The notes beneath the pieces were generated by a model, which saw only the letters and a program-made list of their open reading frames with translations, had not been told where the DNA came from and searched no databases. Shown here in pieces: positions 23,818 through 64,000 of a stretch of DNA of 64,000 bases; position 1 is the stretch's first letter, and every line of letters begins with the position of its first letter. The position numbers and the translations under genes are program-made. Where the stretch lies: positions 2,109,007 to 2,173,006 of the forward strand of contig OY718803.1 in assembly GCA_963070105.1 (NCBI GenBank). Reading direction: 5' to 3'. Origin of the DNA: Litomosoides sigmodontis (taxonomy: Eukaryota; Nematoda; Chromadorea; Rhabditida; Onchocercidae).

Positions 23818-25126
23818 TTTTTTATTTTCTAATTAATTAATTTATTTATTATTATTGCCTTCATTATTATTCTTCTTCTTCTTCTTATTGTTATTATTGT
23901 TCATTATTATTATTAATGCGAGTATTTTCGCAAAATGAATTTGGTTCTTTTTTTAGTTCGAAAACTTTTTTCGCAAATTACTTCTTTCGAAATGTGTTTA
24001 AAAACTTCCTTTCATTTTGTCATACAATTTTTTTAGCATTTCATCTCGTCGCCACATACTTTTTACTAATTTTTAGTTTTTTTACAAATTATTTCATTGT
24101 ACAATAATTGATCAATTCGGTGAAATAAATGCAATCATCAAATTACCGAATTCATTTATGCGTAGCAATTCCATTTACAAAACAAAATTCTTCCCCAAAT
24201 AAAAAAAAAGGCTGGGAAAAAATTCATTTGCAAAATTTCCATTTTAAAACACTAGCAAAAATTTACGCAATTTTTTTAATCTTTACAAAGTATTTTAAAT
24301 TTATAGTTTAAAATAATAATTAATTTAAGTTTAAATAATTTTAATAATAAAATAAATTAGTTAATCATTTTGAAAATGTTGTTAGAATTTTTTGGCAAAT
24401 TTAATCAGAAAAATTACATTTTTTTCAATCAAAAAAACAATTCCTGCAAAAATTTTCACAATCTTATTCTTTAGGATGATCTCCCCTTCCTTCACTCCCA
24501 CTCCCTCTCTCTCTCTGCCAAAACCTCATCTTTCACTTTGCTATTTTGCATTCCATCATCATTATCCGATCAACGAATCAACACAATTTCATTCGGTGCA
24601 ATTGCTGCATGCTTCCTGCAAACGATCGAAATAGCACAATTCACCTGGAAGCATAGAGAAATGTAATAATTATTCTCTAACTAATTCACAGTGAAAGATT
24701 TTCGTTTGCATTTTTTTCCCTTTTTAAATTTTAGCAAAAAACGAAAGTTTCATCAAATCGCAATTTCCATTTTTTTTTTTGTAGCATCCAACTGTATTTA
24801 AATCATTTTCGTTTTTGTTGCTTCACTTTGGTAGAGTGAGGAAAGAGGGATGGAATTTGCGTGGAATGAAATTGAATTTGTTGAAATGTACGAAATGAAA
24901 ACTGCGCGCTACGCTTGATAATACAAACATTATTTCATTCATATTTTCCGCATAATTTATGCAGAAAAATCGTCCTATCAATGGGAAATTTAAATATTTC
25001 GCATTGTGCAGTCACAACTCTCTCAATCGACAATTTTTCACCAACTCACTTCCATTTTCCAGGAAGTGTATGCTTCGTAATTATACAAAAATAATTGTTA
25101 TTATCATTGGACATTTATTATTACTA

Positions 25127-26745
<1,619 letters not shown>

Positions 26746-26890
26746 AGCAACATTGTAGTAATTATTAGTTATGTCTTTGTGATTGTTTCATTCGTCCTGA
26801 TTTCGTCGTTTAAGTTTTCTGATCGTTGAAGTTTTTTGTCTATCCTTCAATTGACCTCAAGCACTTTATCGCTCTCCCTCTCTTATTTTA

Positions 26891-26943
26891 ATCTTTGGCT
26901 CAAGCACTCTCTAAACTCTCTAAAGAGTGCTTGAGGCAAAGAT
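26891..26943. other. 20-base inverted repeat with 13-base loop
   Basis: Arm 26891-26910 pairs with arm 26924-26943 at 19 of 20 positions around a 13-base loop. The motif CTCAAGCACT also occurs as a direct copy at about 26857. The foldback could be a small RNA precursor or the remains of an inverted-repeat element; sequence alone does not decide. Confidence 0.7.
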
Positions 26944-27093
26944 AAAGTGAGGGAGTGAGTGAATGATGAATTGTCATTTGTGATTTCACTGCTTTGATTT
27001 GTCAAAGGAAGGAAATTACGTGAAAATTCGTTTTTTTCGCCCTCAATAATCTAATGAATCAATGAAGCTTTACTGGTCCATTTATTTGTGCAA

Positions 27094-27141
27094 AATATCC
27101 AGTCGAATGTAACAAAGAATATCCAGTCGAATGTAACAAAG
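27094..27141. repeat. Two perfect 24-base tandem copies
   Basis: AATATCCAGTCGAATGTAAC followed by AAAG occurs twice in direct succession. Confidence 0.9.
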
Positions 27142-29341
27142 AAATTCAAAAAATTTTAATTTTCATTTATTTTTTTGCTTATTTTTCCAATTGGAATGGT
27201 TGTGTTTGTGGACGAATTTTAGCAACTTATTGTTCAACTAACTCATTCTTTCATATGCAAATAATTACTCGTTTCTTATTACCTTACTAATTCATTTTTT
27301 CCCGCATCTAGAGGCTAAGTTAATAATTTCCGTTTTTTTCCACCTAACAAATGTTTGAATTAATGAATAATTATTGCATTAACTTTGTAAAATTGCAGCA
27401 GAAAGGGAAGGACAATGAATTCCTCTCGAATTTCTCAACTTTCTCTTCTTTTCTTTTCTGCTCAAAAATTATTGTTGAAAAATAGTTGTGCAGTTGGAAA
27501 AGTCAATCAATAAATGCAAAAATAATTATGGTTGAAATGAATAGCAATAGCAAAAGTTGTCGGATATAATTGTGAAAATTATACTTAGACAGAAATGATT
27601 TGACATTACTAAAATTTACGAAAACATCGAGATAATTAGTCTTTTGTCACGGTGCTAATTAGCACTTTTATCTGATTAATGTTGAAAATTGGCACATGAA
27701 GATAAGCGAAAATAGAAAAATGACAAATGCAAAAAAATGATTATACTAATTAGCTAACTATGAAAATTTCAAACTTCTTAAATTGTTTTACTGCAAATGA
27801 GCTAACCAGTAAAACCAATTTAAAAGTGTTCTCCACCAAATTCAACTGAAGAATTTTTTTTTTTTTGGAAAAACTAAAGAAATAAAATTGATAGGAAAAG
27901 TGTAAAATACTATTCCAATATGATGAATTGCTTTGTATTAATAAAATTTAATTAGTATTTCTTGCCGTTAAACATTCCACTTAATGTTCAAAAATTATTT
28001 TCCACACTCCCTAAATTACGCTGAAATTTTCAACTGTTTGAAATTATTGATATTAATGAGCACCTTCATAAGTCTATCTATCTATCTATCCATCTCCGCA
28101 CCACTAATCTTAATTACATATTAATTATTTGGGTATATGCTAGTAATATTGCTGTGTGCACTAGTAAAATGCTATCATTGAGTGAAATAATCATTAAAGG
28201 GAAATAAGTTTTTTTGTTTTTAATTTCAATTATTTGTTTGCGGAGTGTCATCGATCACATTTGCAATATGTAACATCAAAATTTAGGAATTTATTATTAA
28301 TTGACAAAATTCATTTGTAATTTATTTCAAAATTAATTACAAATGAAAACAAATGAGTAAACGTTCGTTAGTTTCATTGAAATGCAATTTGGTTATTCAT
28401 TACCAATGATATTTTAGCAATTTGTTATTTCTCATTGTTGTTTGTTTTTTCTTTTTTTGCTTTTTCAAAAAATCATCAATTACTTCTTTTTTTTCTCTTC
28501 GCAAATGTCCAGAGAATTTTGTTGAAATGTTTTATGAAATGAAATTACGTTCACATATTTTATTTAGTATTTCGTGAAATTTCAAAAGGAATTTCTTTTC
28601 CCTAAAGTTAATGTTTTTTTTTCGTTTTCAAAAATTACTTTTTTTATTTTTCTTTTAATACCTTTTTTTTTATAGCAATAAGTTGTTTAATGCAAAGAGA
28701 AAAGAAAACACGTCATTTTAGCATTTCATAAACGAGAAAAAAAGGAGTTGTCTTTTTTTTGCATTTTACTATATTCGCTGTATTATTTTGAGGAAATGAA
28801 ATTTCATTTTTCGTTAGAAATTGAATTTAATTTCGTTGTTTAATAAAACATATTTGATTACTTTTTTTCTTGAAAATATGAAGAAAATGCTGGAAATTTT
28901 ATGGTTTGGAAAATTTTCCCTGAAACATTCGCACATCTTTTAATGTTCGTTTTCACAATTTATGAAAGCTATAATTTTAAAAGAAAAAAAAACAAATAAT
29001 CTTTGCAATTCCCATTTACCACAAAAAAAGAAACCTGTAAGATCACACCTTTCATTTTAACTCGTTAAATTTCAATCGTTCAAAATTTAAGACATTGTGA
29101 AATGATGTAGCATATGCGAGTCATTTAAATTACAGTTCCTCTTTTCATACGAAATTTTTCGGTGTGAAAAAAGTTTTAATAATTTCTTGAAGGGATGGTG
29201 GTGTAAGAATTTATTTCAATGAATGTTGAAATAAATTTTATCTTCTTTTTTGAAAAATAGATATAGAAGAAACTTAATTCATCACTTAAATAATTAAATG
29301 AAAAAAGAACAAAACACATAATTAATTAAAATATCAACTTG

Positions 29342-29590
29342 TAAATTATTCAATAATTTGTCACTTATTATCAAAATTTCGTTTTTCTCTCTCTAATTTA
29401 ATTAATCAATGGAAAATTGTCGGATCCGGTTTCCATGAATTGCAATTGTCCCGGTTTGTTTTGAACTCATAAATTATTCAGTACTTTGTCACTTATTATC
29501 AAAATTTCGTTTTTCTCTCTCTAATTTAATTTATCAATGGAAAATTGTCGGATCCGGTTTCCATGAGTTGCAATTGTCCCGGTTTGTTTC
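29342..29590. repeat. Tandem duplication, two copies with 128-base period
   Basis: Copies start at 29342 and 29470 and differ at only a few bases. Both end in a comparatively GC-rich block with GTCGGATCCGGTTTCCATGA and TGTCCCGGTTTGTTT. Confidence 0.93.
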
Positions 29591-30235
29591 AATTGCTCCC
29601 GTTAATCATTGCATATTTCCAATTAAAATTCACCATTATTAAATTAATGAGTAAAAAGAATTAATAGAATTAAAAAAACACTAATTACTATTAATTAAAA
29701 ATAGGTGCTGAGGAAAGCGTTCTTTTTCCGCAGCTAGAGAATTTTACGTACGAATTCACGTGTTGCGCAAACTAGTCAATTTAGTCAGTTAGGAAATTAT
29801 CTATTATTATGTGCTGCATAAATGCTTACGCTGCCATACACTTTTTTCCAATTATCAGCAAAATTTACGCGAAAAATTTCACGCTGAACGATTTAATGAA
29901 CTAATTAATCATTGATGCATGCAAAAATTTTTGGTCAAATTATTTTTCGAAAAAAATTATTATCTAAAAAACAAAAAAAAATTGCTTATTAGCAATTTAT
30001 CATTTATCAAATTATTTAAGTTTCACTCAACTAATCCTTACTGCCATTTCTGTCCCCACTCACGTACGTACACATTCGCAATAACGTAACGTATTTCAAC
30101 GTAATGTATTTCATTTTTTTGCTCTTTCCCACTTCAGACTTTCGTTCTCCTCCACTATTTATTTTCTTTTTTGCGATCAAAATTTCAATCAAATTAAAAA
30201 CAAAAAAAAAATCAATCATATAACAAAGCAAATGA

Positions 30236-30412
30236 ACAGATCAAAGAGGAAGAAAACGAGAATACAATTCAAGTGAAATCGTACGTGAACTTATGTGGAC
30301 AACGTGGATGCGACGTTTCATTATTCAGTTCAGAAATTACACCTGGCTAATGCTTCGCGCTTCATACAGCTATAGCGCTGTTTCTGATCTCAATTACAAA
30401 TTTTTAAACAGG
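30236..30412 (+). CDS. Candidate orphan exon
   Basis: A stretch open for about 59 codons with lower AT content than its flanks ends at AACAG|GTGAGA, a strong donor, at 30412. It may begin at an acceptor (GAACAG|AT) near 30239. The peptide holds SSEIVRELMWTTWMRRF and SYSAVSDLNYKFLNR. It ends in phase 2, while the next recognised TRPM exon at 34941 needs phase 1, so it does not join directly. It may be an alternative upstream exon with a partner I missed, part of another transcript, or chance. Confidence 0.25.
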
Positions 30413-31645
30413 TGAGAAATTTAGACTGAATGCATTTCACTTCAATTTTTCTTTCACTTCTTTCACTCATTTTTTTTTTACTTTTTCATAAAACAAATCC
30501 TATCCATTCATCCAGTCAAATTGTCCTACACCACGATGAGTTTTACTTTTCGATCAAAAATATTCGCCTTTCCTTGACAACTAATAGCTGATAAGTGATA
30601 ACTGATAATCGTTGATGACTGATCACTTATCATTTCCACTAAACTATGCTTGCACCTATCATCATCTCATTCATTTTCACCATTTTCAATTGAAATTCCA
30701 CTTCTAAAAAAAAAGAGGATGAAAGAAGTGAGAACAAATACTGATAAATGGTCTAGAAGACTTACTATCAGTTAGGTATGAAAAAAAAATGAATGAATGA
30801 TAAATTAATTGGAAGTGAGAATTACAGAATAGCTTTCACTATTAAATGAGAATTGAAAATTAATAAAACGGACAATTATGAATTTCAACAAAAAAAAAAA
30901 ACAATCGCTATGATCGATTGCTTAAAGCTAATTAATTCCACAATCTCACACAGATATTCTCACTTCAAATGATCCTCATTAGCTAAATGTTTCACGACCA
31001 ATTTAAGACAAGTTAAAAGCAATTATAAATTCTAGCTTAATATGCTCATCGTGCCTACATGAATTATTGTAATTAATTCCAGGACTGGAGCAAATTATTT
31101 GAAATTAATTTCTAGTATCACATAAGATGAGTGTATTTTAAATTCAAATATTACTACATCTTGCATGGATGAGATGCACCTGTAGTACTTTTTACTCTTT
31201 TACCCTTTAATACTCCCACAAATCATTTCTTCTTTTTTTTTGCCTTTGCTTGCATAAAATTAATCATCATTTACGAAATTATTCATCACCCTCTTTTATT
31301 AATTAAATTTTTTTACGAAAAAAAAATTTCAAATTGCTAAAATTACCACTAATTGCGCTGTGAAAAATCATTTTTCAATTAATTTTTGCATAAAATACGA
31401 GAAAATAATGGAATTTCAGTCTGTCTATATTATAAATGTAATAAATAATTTTAGTAAGAGTATTATCAGTTAATAAATTAGTAGCTATTCAGCGTACACG
31501 AGACCAACTGTTGTTTGTTGCATGAGTAACGGGAACTGTTGAAGTCATATCACTCCTTCTTTCAACATTCCACCTTTTTTTTTTTTACATTTTTTTCCCA
31601 TTTTTTGTAGCAATTTCATGATGGAGCTAGAAGGACAGAAATGAG

Positions 31646-31646
<1 letters not shown>
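30413..31646. other. AT-rich DNA, no feature seen
   Basis: Non-coding sequence upstream of the TRPM gene; only short homopolymers and no convincing exon. Confidence 0.5.

Positions 31647-31727
<81 letters not shown>
31647..31727. repeat. (CA)n microsatellite
   Basis: About 38 CA units, followed at 31757-31804 by two tandem 24-base copies containing CCATTTATGCACGTTTCCAA. Confidence 0.96.
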
Positions 31728-31729
<2 letters not shown>

Positions 31730-32502
31730 CACGCACGAACACACGCACACGTACAACCATTTATGCACGTTTCCAACATACCATTTATGCACGTTTCCAA
31801 CATACGCGTACGCATATGCTTATGCAAACGTACAACTATGTATGCATGTTTTACAAATCGAATTGTAAATTAGTATTACTTCAAATGAGTCATATAAATC
31901 AATGAGTGAAAGGAAAAAAAAAGAAATTAATTGCATTTGGCAAGTTCAAATTCTCATCAAATAATTTTTGTTTTCATTTTTAAGCTTTTTTTGTTTGTCG
32001 CTTCCTTTTATGAAATGAATTATTTTAGACGTTATGATCAGTGCCTAAAGCGTCCATTGATCATTCATCCTCTTCGCTTTCTTTTCACTTACTCATTTTG
32101 TCATTTTATGGTAGTAAACAAATTTCGTTTTAATTCAGTTTTTTTTTTCGCAATTATTTTTACTATTTGAAATATTTTCGGTTAAAATTGCATGGGAAAT
32201 GTGATGTTCTTTCTCGGCAGTAATAATTCAGTTGCACTCATAAAATTTCATTTCAAAATTAAACTTTTAAAATTTCAATCTATAAAATTCAAATATTTTA
32301 TTCAATGAAAACACGTAAAACGAAGGCTAACAGAATTGTCTTTTGTGCTTCAATGCTCTATGTGTACATATACTTTTTTTGTTCTTTTCTTTTTCATTTT
32401 ACCGCTTTAACTTTTTAATGATTTCGTTTCATTTAGCTCCCTACGAGTGAATTGATTGTTGAGGGAGGAAATTTAAGGCGGTGGTTGTGAAGCGAAAGTA
32501 AA

Positions 32503-32560
32503 ATGTACGCTAAACAATACATGAAACAATGGACCGACCATCACGCAGCAAACGTTTCCG
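32503..32560 (+). CDS. Possible first coding exon of the TRPM gene
   Basis: ATG at 32503 opens 19 codons (MYAKQYMKQWTDHHAANVS) to a G|GTCCGT donor in phase 1. The next supported exon at 34941 starts in phase 1, giving Asp-Val-Arg across the join. GTCC donors are used elsewhere in this gene (after 46437). If right, the protein is about 2,042 residues, close to what I recall for nematode GON-2. The call rests on phase and context only. Confidence 0.33.
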
Positions 32561-32988
32561 GTCCGTTTCATTTCTTTTTTTTTGCTTTTTTTTGTAGTAA
32601 AACTGTCGGCAAATGAAGTAAGAATAGAAAAGTTGTGGAAGAGAAAAGGAGAAAGTGCAAATATTTTTGCAGTAAAATCATGAAATTTAAGCTTTCATTC
32701 ATTTGCCACTTAATTTAAATTGTCTATTTTCATTCACAGTTGCGACGGTTTAATTAGTTTATCGAAACTTCTTCAATATATTTTTTTTCTCTAATAGGAT
32801 GATTTAAGGATTTGTAAAGAAAAAAATTGCGAATTACTGATATTTCCCAAATTCTACTTCTCGTTCCTTCCAGAAGCAGTAAATGTGAAGTGATGAAAAA
32901 ATGCTGGAGAAAATTCTGGCATATTTTATCGCACAATCATTATTATTATTATCATTGTTTTATTATTATTATTATCATTATTTTATCG

Positions 32989-34883
<1,895 letters not shown>

Positions 34884-34940
34884 TTATTATTAAATTTTTC
34901 GTTGTTATCGTTACACATTGGTCACTGGAAATATCTGCAG

Positions 34941-59502
<24,562 letters not shown>

Positions 59503-59544
59503 CATACAGATTATCACAGTAAAAATGAGCAAAACATAATCAAA

Positions 59545-59550
59545 AATAAA
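59545..59550 (+). promoter_or_regulatory. Polyadenylation signal of the TRPM gene
   Basis: AATAAA beginning 43 bases after the TRPM stop codon. A second AATAAA at about 59694 is another candidate. Confidence 0.6.
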
Positions 59551-59690
59551 TGTACAACAGATATGAAAGTCAAAATTCAATGAACAAATTTGCCATGAAA
59601 ACTTGGCTATGCTCGATCACAGTTTCCTAATTTAGTAAAAACTTCGTATTAACTTTGATTTTCACAAAAAACAGCAAGTATTACGAGCAT

Positions 59691-59696
59691 TTTAAT
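59691..59696 (-). promoter_or_regulatory. Possible polyadenylation signal of the CHMP6 gene
   Basis: ATTAAA on the minus strand about 206 bases past the CHMP6 stop. A canonical AATAAA lies further on at 59483-59478, inside the last TRPM exon, so the two transcripts could overlap at their 3' ends. Confidence 0.3.
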
Positions 59697-59901
59697 AAAG
59701 TGATCATGGCTTTTCCTATTTAAATGTCTAAACGACGACACAAAACGGCGATGAAAGAAAAATGACTGAATTTAAAAGGATCTCTTTGAGCCATCAAAAT
59801 GTTGATAGTTGAAAAAGAAAAGAAGGGGTAAAACCTGTCATCACTTCTTCATCAGGTAAAGAGAACGTATAAAGAATATTTTAATTCCTGAAATCTCTTT
59901 C

Positions 59902-62178
59902 TTACGACGCTTCCAGTGCTACTCTTTCACGCTTCTCTTCTAAAATTAGTTTCAATTATAATTAAAGTAAATGGTAATAAACGATATAACTGACCAAACT
60001 AAAGCTGTAGCAGTACCAACAGCGATGACGAAGTCGTCATTTGCACTTCCTACATCACCGCACAGTTACCTAAATTATCTTCTCACTACACCCACTAAAA
60101 CAGCTGGAGCGTGCGACCATCGGAGAACTACTTAAATTCGTTTATAAATGAACAAATAAGAGGATTAAACAATTGACAGAAAATTCAGAAATTCAAGTGA
60201 AATAAGACAATAAGGACTCCCTTTTATTGCTTTTTTCACTAGATGTACCTAATGATTAAAATTTTGAAAACATTTCAAACATACTTAGCTACACGAAAGC
60301 ATATTCCATCACGATGTTCTCTTCAAATTGCGTTTCACGACAACACTAGTTCTTACACTGCCAGTTTTTATAATGTTTCTAGTAGATCAATAAAAAATTT
60401 TGAAGTGTAAGTGATAAACAGACTTACTTATTTTCTCAGATGTCTTCACAGGCAACGGTTCCGATGGGACTTCCGGCAAATTAAGCTCGCCTTCGCCTTC
60501 TATTAATTCCATAAATTCCTTTTCTACTTCTTTCAAATCACCCTCATCAAGCTTGCCGCTGAGCATGCTTGATATTTCCTGTAAAAGGTATTGCTAGATA
60601 TTTAAATAAATATATATGCTTTTTTCAACAATTATTTGGAAAAAAAAAAGCAAAAATAGACCAATCAACATTAAAAAATTGCAGAATTTAACCTACTTCC
60701 TGGAATTCAGCTGCTTCTTTTGTTTCATACATAATTTTTTCGACATCGTCAACTGAAATCATCTGGAAAAACTACTTATAACCAATCATCACTGAATCGT
60801 TAAACAAAAATGAAACTGAATAATGAAGTGGTATAAAAAATCCACTTAAGTAAAACAAAATACAATAGTAAATTTGTGTAGTACCGACATACAAGCTTTA
60901 AAATTTTCAAACATCAATATTTAAACTTATAAATATTTCGATGAAACCCAATAAGTAAAACTATTCAATGTTGTATAAATTAATATAAATTGAATGCAGT
61001 TTAATAATTCTTGCCAAACTTAATTTTCAGTGGTACAAAAATGCATATATAGAAAGTCTGCATAAAAGTACCAGTAATTTCAAAGAAAATCTGAGTTACT
61101 TATTCACCTGATTCATTCGCTTTAGAACTTCATTACCATATCTCAATTGTTCTACCACTTTTTGCTCGATAACAGCAAATTCCAAATCATTTACCTTCAA
61201 CAGTGTTTCGAATTTTAAGTACGTTTGCAAATTTAATGCATATCCATCTGATTTTGACATAAACTATCTATAATTTTCATTCCATTTGTATTTACAATAA
61301 AATGTGCTAACAAGATAGTAAAATCCCTTCAAATACCAAAATATTAAAAAAAATTATACCATTCTTTCAATCTTGTCCAGCTGTTGTAACATTTTTTCAG
61401 TCATTGATTCTTGATACCTCTTCTTCTTTAAAATTAATAAGGCACGGCTGAAAAGTATACTAGCATTTTCTGCTGAAGTAAATTAATTAAATAAAACTAG
61501 AAGCAACCACTGATTCGCCCTCCACATCCGTATTGACAAAACACGTGTTCCTGAGTGAGCACAGAATGAAACTGAGGCTAGTTAATTCATCGCAGGCAAA
61601 TATAGCAGTGTATATGAGTCGGAGTTCAACATAAACGAAAATAAAACAAACAAAAAATAATTTAATCATGTATAGCCGAATAATCAGATGTTTACTTTAA
61701 ATTATAGGAAAAAAAAACAAAGAATAGTGTAAAACGCCCACTCCTTTTTGTTGGCTTTTATTAGCTGTTTTGCCAGTTCTTTGTCACGTTCCATTTGTTT
61801 TTCATTTCTCTTCACATACTGCTTCATTTTGTCCCTTTGAGTTTTTAGCTGCTACAAATTATATTTTTGCTTTTAAAGAAAAGGCGAAATAATAGTAATC
61901 CCACTCATTCCTTTTACAGTACATGTCTTACTTTCAGAGAATCATCACACACGCGAAGCGTTTTTCCATCATGAAATTAGCATCGTTTCATGAATTCATA
62001 ATGTTCATGGGACTAAAAGCATTGAAATAAGTACGAAATAAGTGAAGTTACAATATCATCAACATCCAATCCCCATTTCTATATAAGCAAAACAATAAGA
62101 AAGAAAACTGCTAACCAAAATAGCTTGATCCTGTTGTGACATGGGCAATTCTCGTTGTTTGCCGAATAAATTACCCAT
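59902..62178 (-). CDS. CHMP6: Charged multivesicular body protein 6 (ESCRT-III, VPS20)
   Basis: Seven exons give a complete 200-residue protein, almost exactly the length of human CHMP6 (201): 62178-62116, 61851-61742, 61447-61360, 61194-61108, 60762-60697, 60578-60428, 59939-59902. Phases agree throughout. The start is MGNLFGKQRELPMSQQD, with Gly2 in an N-myristoylation context. Helix alpha-1 follows (LKTQRDKMKQYVKRNEK), then RYQESM, LEFAVIEQKVVEQLRYGNEV, DDVEKIMYETKEAAEFQ and the conserved C-terminal LPEVPSEPLP. In other animals this subunit binds ESCRT-II (VPS25) at endosomes and nucleates CHMP4/SNF7 filaments, which drive inward vesicle budding. The acceptor at 61195 (GTTGAAG) is weak but is the only one that preserves family spacing. 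The last exon (KEKRERVALEAS) is short, and its join is less certain than the others. Confidence 0.95.
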
Positions 62179-62254
62179 AGCACTGTTAGGTTAGCTTCGA
62201 CAATTCTTGTAAAATTTCACATATATAACCTAGAATAGGAAAAATACACATTCA

Positions 62255-62311
<57 letters not shown>

Positions 62312-63489
62312 TCCAATCCGATATAAAATAGCCAGAAAAGAATGGATAAGTAGGCAAAAGGTTTAGCATTTTATACCAATCCAACGTCCGTCAAAGAATG
62401 ATGATACTGTATTTGCTGCTATTATAGAAACCTCTTGACGTGGCAAGTCTATCTATTATTACCTTACGCTTCAATCATGGTAACACAAACGTAAGAATTA
62501 TATGTCTCTAGCGTCAATATGTGTTCATTCACCTTCTCATTATGCAGAGCTCGTGCCAATATCACGACGTTCAATTATGCCATCTCAAAGTAATACCTCC
62601 CCGTTAACCTCAAGCATAGAGCAGAAACAAGCAACATCAGTGTCCACCAAAAGTTAGCTTCACGGCACTGTACACCGAAGTATAGCGCTGCAAAGTTCGA
62701 GCAATTACTTCATAAGGATTTTACGCCTCTCAGGTGTGCAACGGGGTGTCTTCATGTATTAGTATCAAAGGTTTGAGAAGGGATGTTCGTAGTATAGACT
62801 TCAAGTAAGGATTGATTTATACAGTAACAAATTCTAATATTACAAAACAGGTTATAAAGAAACAGTTAACAGAAACAATATGTGCGCATTGAGAAAGCAA
62901 TGAAATTCGTGAGTAATACTCATGTTGAAATAAACGATCATTTCTGGCCCTGATATGCTCCTACAATATTGTCGTTGTTTTGAATATTTCTACTGCTACT
63001 TGATTATTAGTAATTTTTCTTGATTGGGGCATTTACGAAAGCAAAAAAACGTCCGTATTTTTATAAAACATTTCTTTGGAGGAAATTCACTTTTTTCTTT
63101 ATAAAACGTATTTCTTCGGGATTTTTATAAAGCATATTTCTCTGATAAGAGTATGATCCGACAAAAAAATATTCCTGAGGATATAAACCAACAAAAAAAG
63201 AAAGAATCAAAAGATAATCTTCTAAATGGTAACTTTCAACACGAGATATATAACAAACGAATAGAACAAACAGGAAAAATTTCACTACAAAAAAGTGCCT
63301 CCTCCTGTTTTCTCATATCTCGCCATCACTGGACAATATTCTGCAATTAAAGCCATCCGCTTCGCATCTGAAACATATTTTTAAGTTAATTAGATAGCTC
63401 TTTTATATTCCAGTACATCTCATCGGGAATTTTTTCCTCCCTATTTACCACAATTTCACAATTTTGGGTAACTCTTATGTTTAAATACA
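62179..63489. other. Intergenic DNA between CHMP6 and the right-edge gene
   Basis: Presumed CHMP6 promoter and the 3' flank of the next minus-strand gene. It holds a compound (TA)n-(TG)n microsatellite at 62264-62311. Near 63060-63145 there are three imperfect copies of TTTATAAAACATTTCTT. No RNA gene or further exon was recognised. Confidence 0.5.
62264..62311. repeat. Compound (TA)n-(TG)n microsatellite
   Basis: About 16 TA units followed by 8 TG units, 86 bases upstream of the CHMP6 start codon. Confidence 0.95.
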
Positions 63490-63981
63490 TCATTGACATA
63501 GGTAGCCGTCGTGAACCACTGATCTATGACGGTTACGATACGAAAAAGTATTTTTTTTAACAGCAGGTTCTACATCGCCCTCACTAAGTTCTGCCATGCA
63601 GGATTTGCAGTGTCTTGAATGGACAGTTTTAATATCCGCACTGATTGATGAGAGCACCCAGTAGAAAAGTTATCTTCAAATAACTGCAGCAAATACAGAT
63701 TGCGCAATTGTATTCTTCAAGCAAGTTCGAATTTTACTGTATTTCAACTTAAACTGTCTACCCGTTTGTAATAAAGTTCATATAAATGCTTTCAATAAGA
63801 ATTAAGTTTACATCGGTCAGGAAACGAAACAACTGATACTTAGGGAAGTAGGTCATGATGGACCTATCAAGTTTCGGTCTCTCGGCCGTTACTCTTCGAT
63901 CTTCATGAAAATCCGTTTCAGCTGACGATTTCGAACTTTCAGCTGATGATTTTGAACTTTCCACTGATATGCTTGACTCAC
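63490..63981 (-). CDS. 3' end of an unrecognised gene (two visible exons)
   Basis: Exon 63981-63840 follows a TTTTAG acceptor and ends in phase 2 at a GTATCA donor. Exon 63640-63490 follows CAATCAG, begins in phase 2 and ends at a TGA (63492-63490). The joined end is about 97 residues. It holds a tandem ESSKSSA repeat, a basic/acidic stretch (FHEDRRVTAERPKLDRS), SRHCKSCMAELSEGDVEP and a basic Tyr/Arg/His tail ending GYLCQ. The gene continues past the right edge. The pair of close cysteines (CKSC) is too little to name a domain. Confidence 0.55.
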
Positions 63982-64000
63982 CTAAAATTACAACTATTTT

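Overview
The window looks like animal nuclear DNA, most probably from a nematode. It is very AT-rich. Its genes are cut into many short exons (about 50-260 bases) by GT-AG introns whose acceptors read TTTTAG or TTTTCAG, and microsatellites are abundant. There are no operons, ribosome binding sites or other prokaryotic signals. The species cannot be fixed from sequence alone. The reconstructed channel resembles the nematode GON-2/GTL group of TRPM channels.

Layout. (1) Positions 1 to about 11.1 kb, perhaps 12.57 kb, minus strand: a large gene of unknown function running off the left edge. At least 19 exons encode a Ser/Tyr/Arg-rich N-terminal half and a strongly acidic C-terminal half. (2) About 12.6-32.5 kb: mostly non-coding DNA full of tandem repeats, including a 1.57 kb pure ATT array, a TTTA array, minisatellites and 120-130 bp tandem duplications. 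At 20.1 kb lies a decayed copy of a C-terminal exon of the downstream channel gene. (3) 34.9-59.5 kb, plus strand, with a possible first exon at 32.5 kb: a TRPM-family cation channel, rebuilt here exon by exon. With the candidate first exon it has 48 exons and an unbroken frame of about 2,042 residues. If that first exon is right, a 1.85 kb pure ATT array lies in its first intron. (4) 59.9-62.2 kb, minus strand: a complete seven-exon CHMP6/VPS20 gene (200 residues), tail to tail with the channel gene and 399 bases from it. (5) 63.49-63.98 kb, minus strand: the last two visible exons of another unknown gene entering from the right edge.

Function. The TRPM gene predicts a tetrameric divalent-cation channel with no C-terminal kinase. 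CHMP6 is an ESCRT-III subunit acting at endosomes. Nothing suggests the genes work in one pathway; they look like ordinary chromosomal neighbours. All exon borders were placed by eye from splice signals, phase continuity and family resemblance. Total lengths agree with phase throughout the TRPM and CHMP6 models, which is strong internal support.
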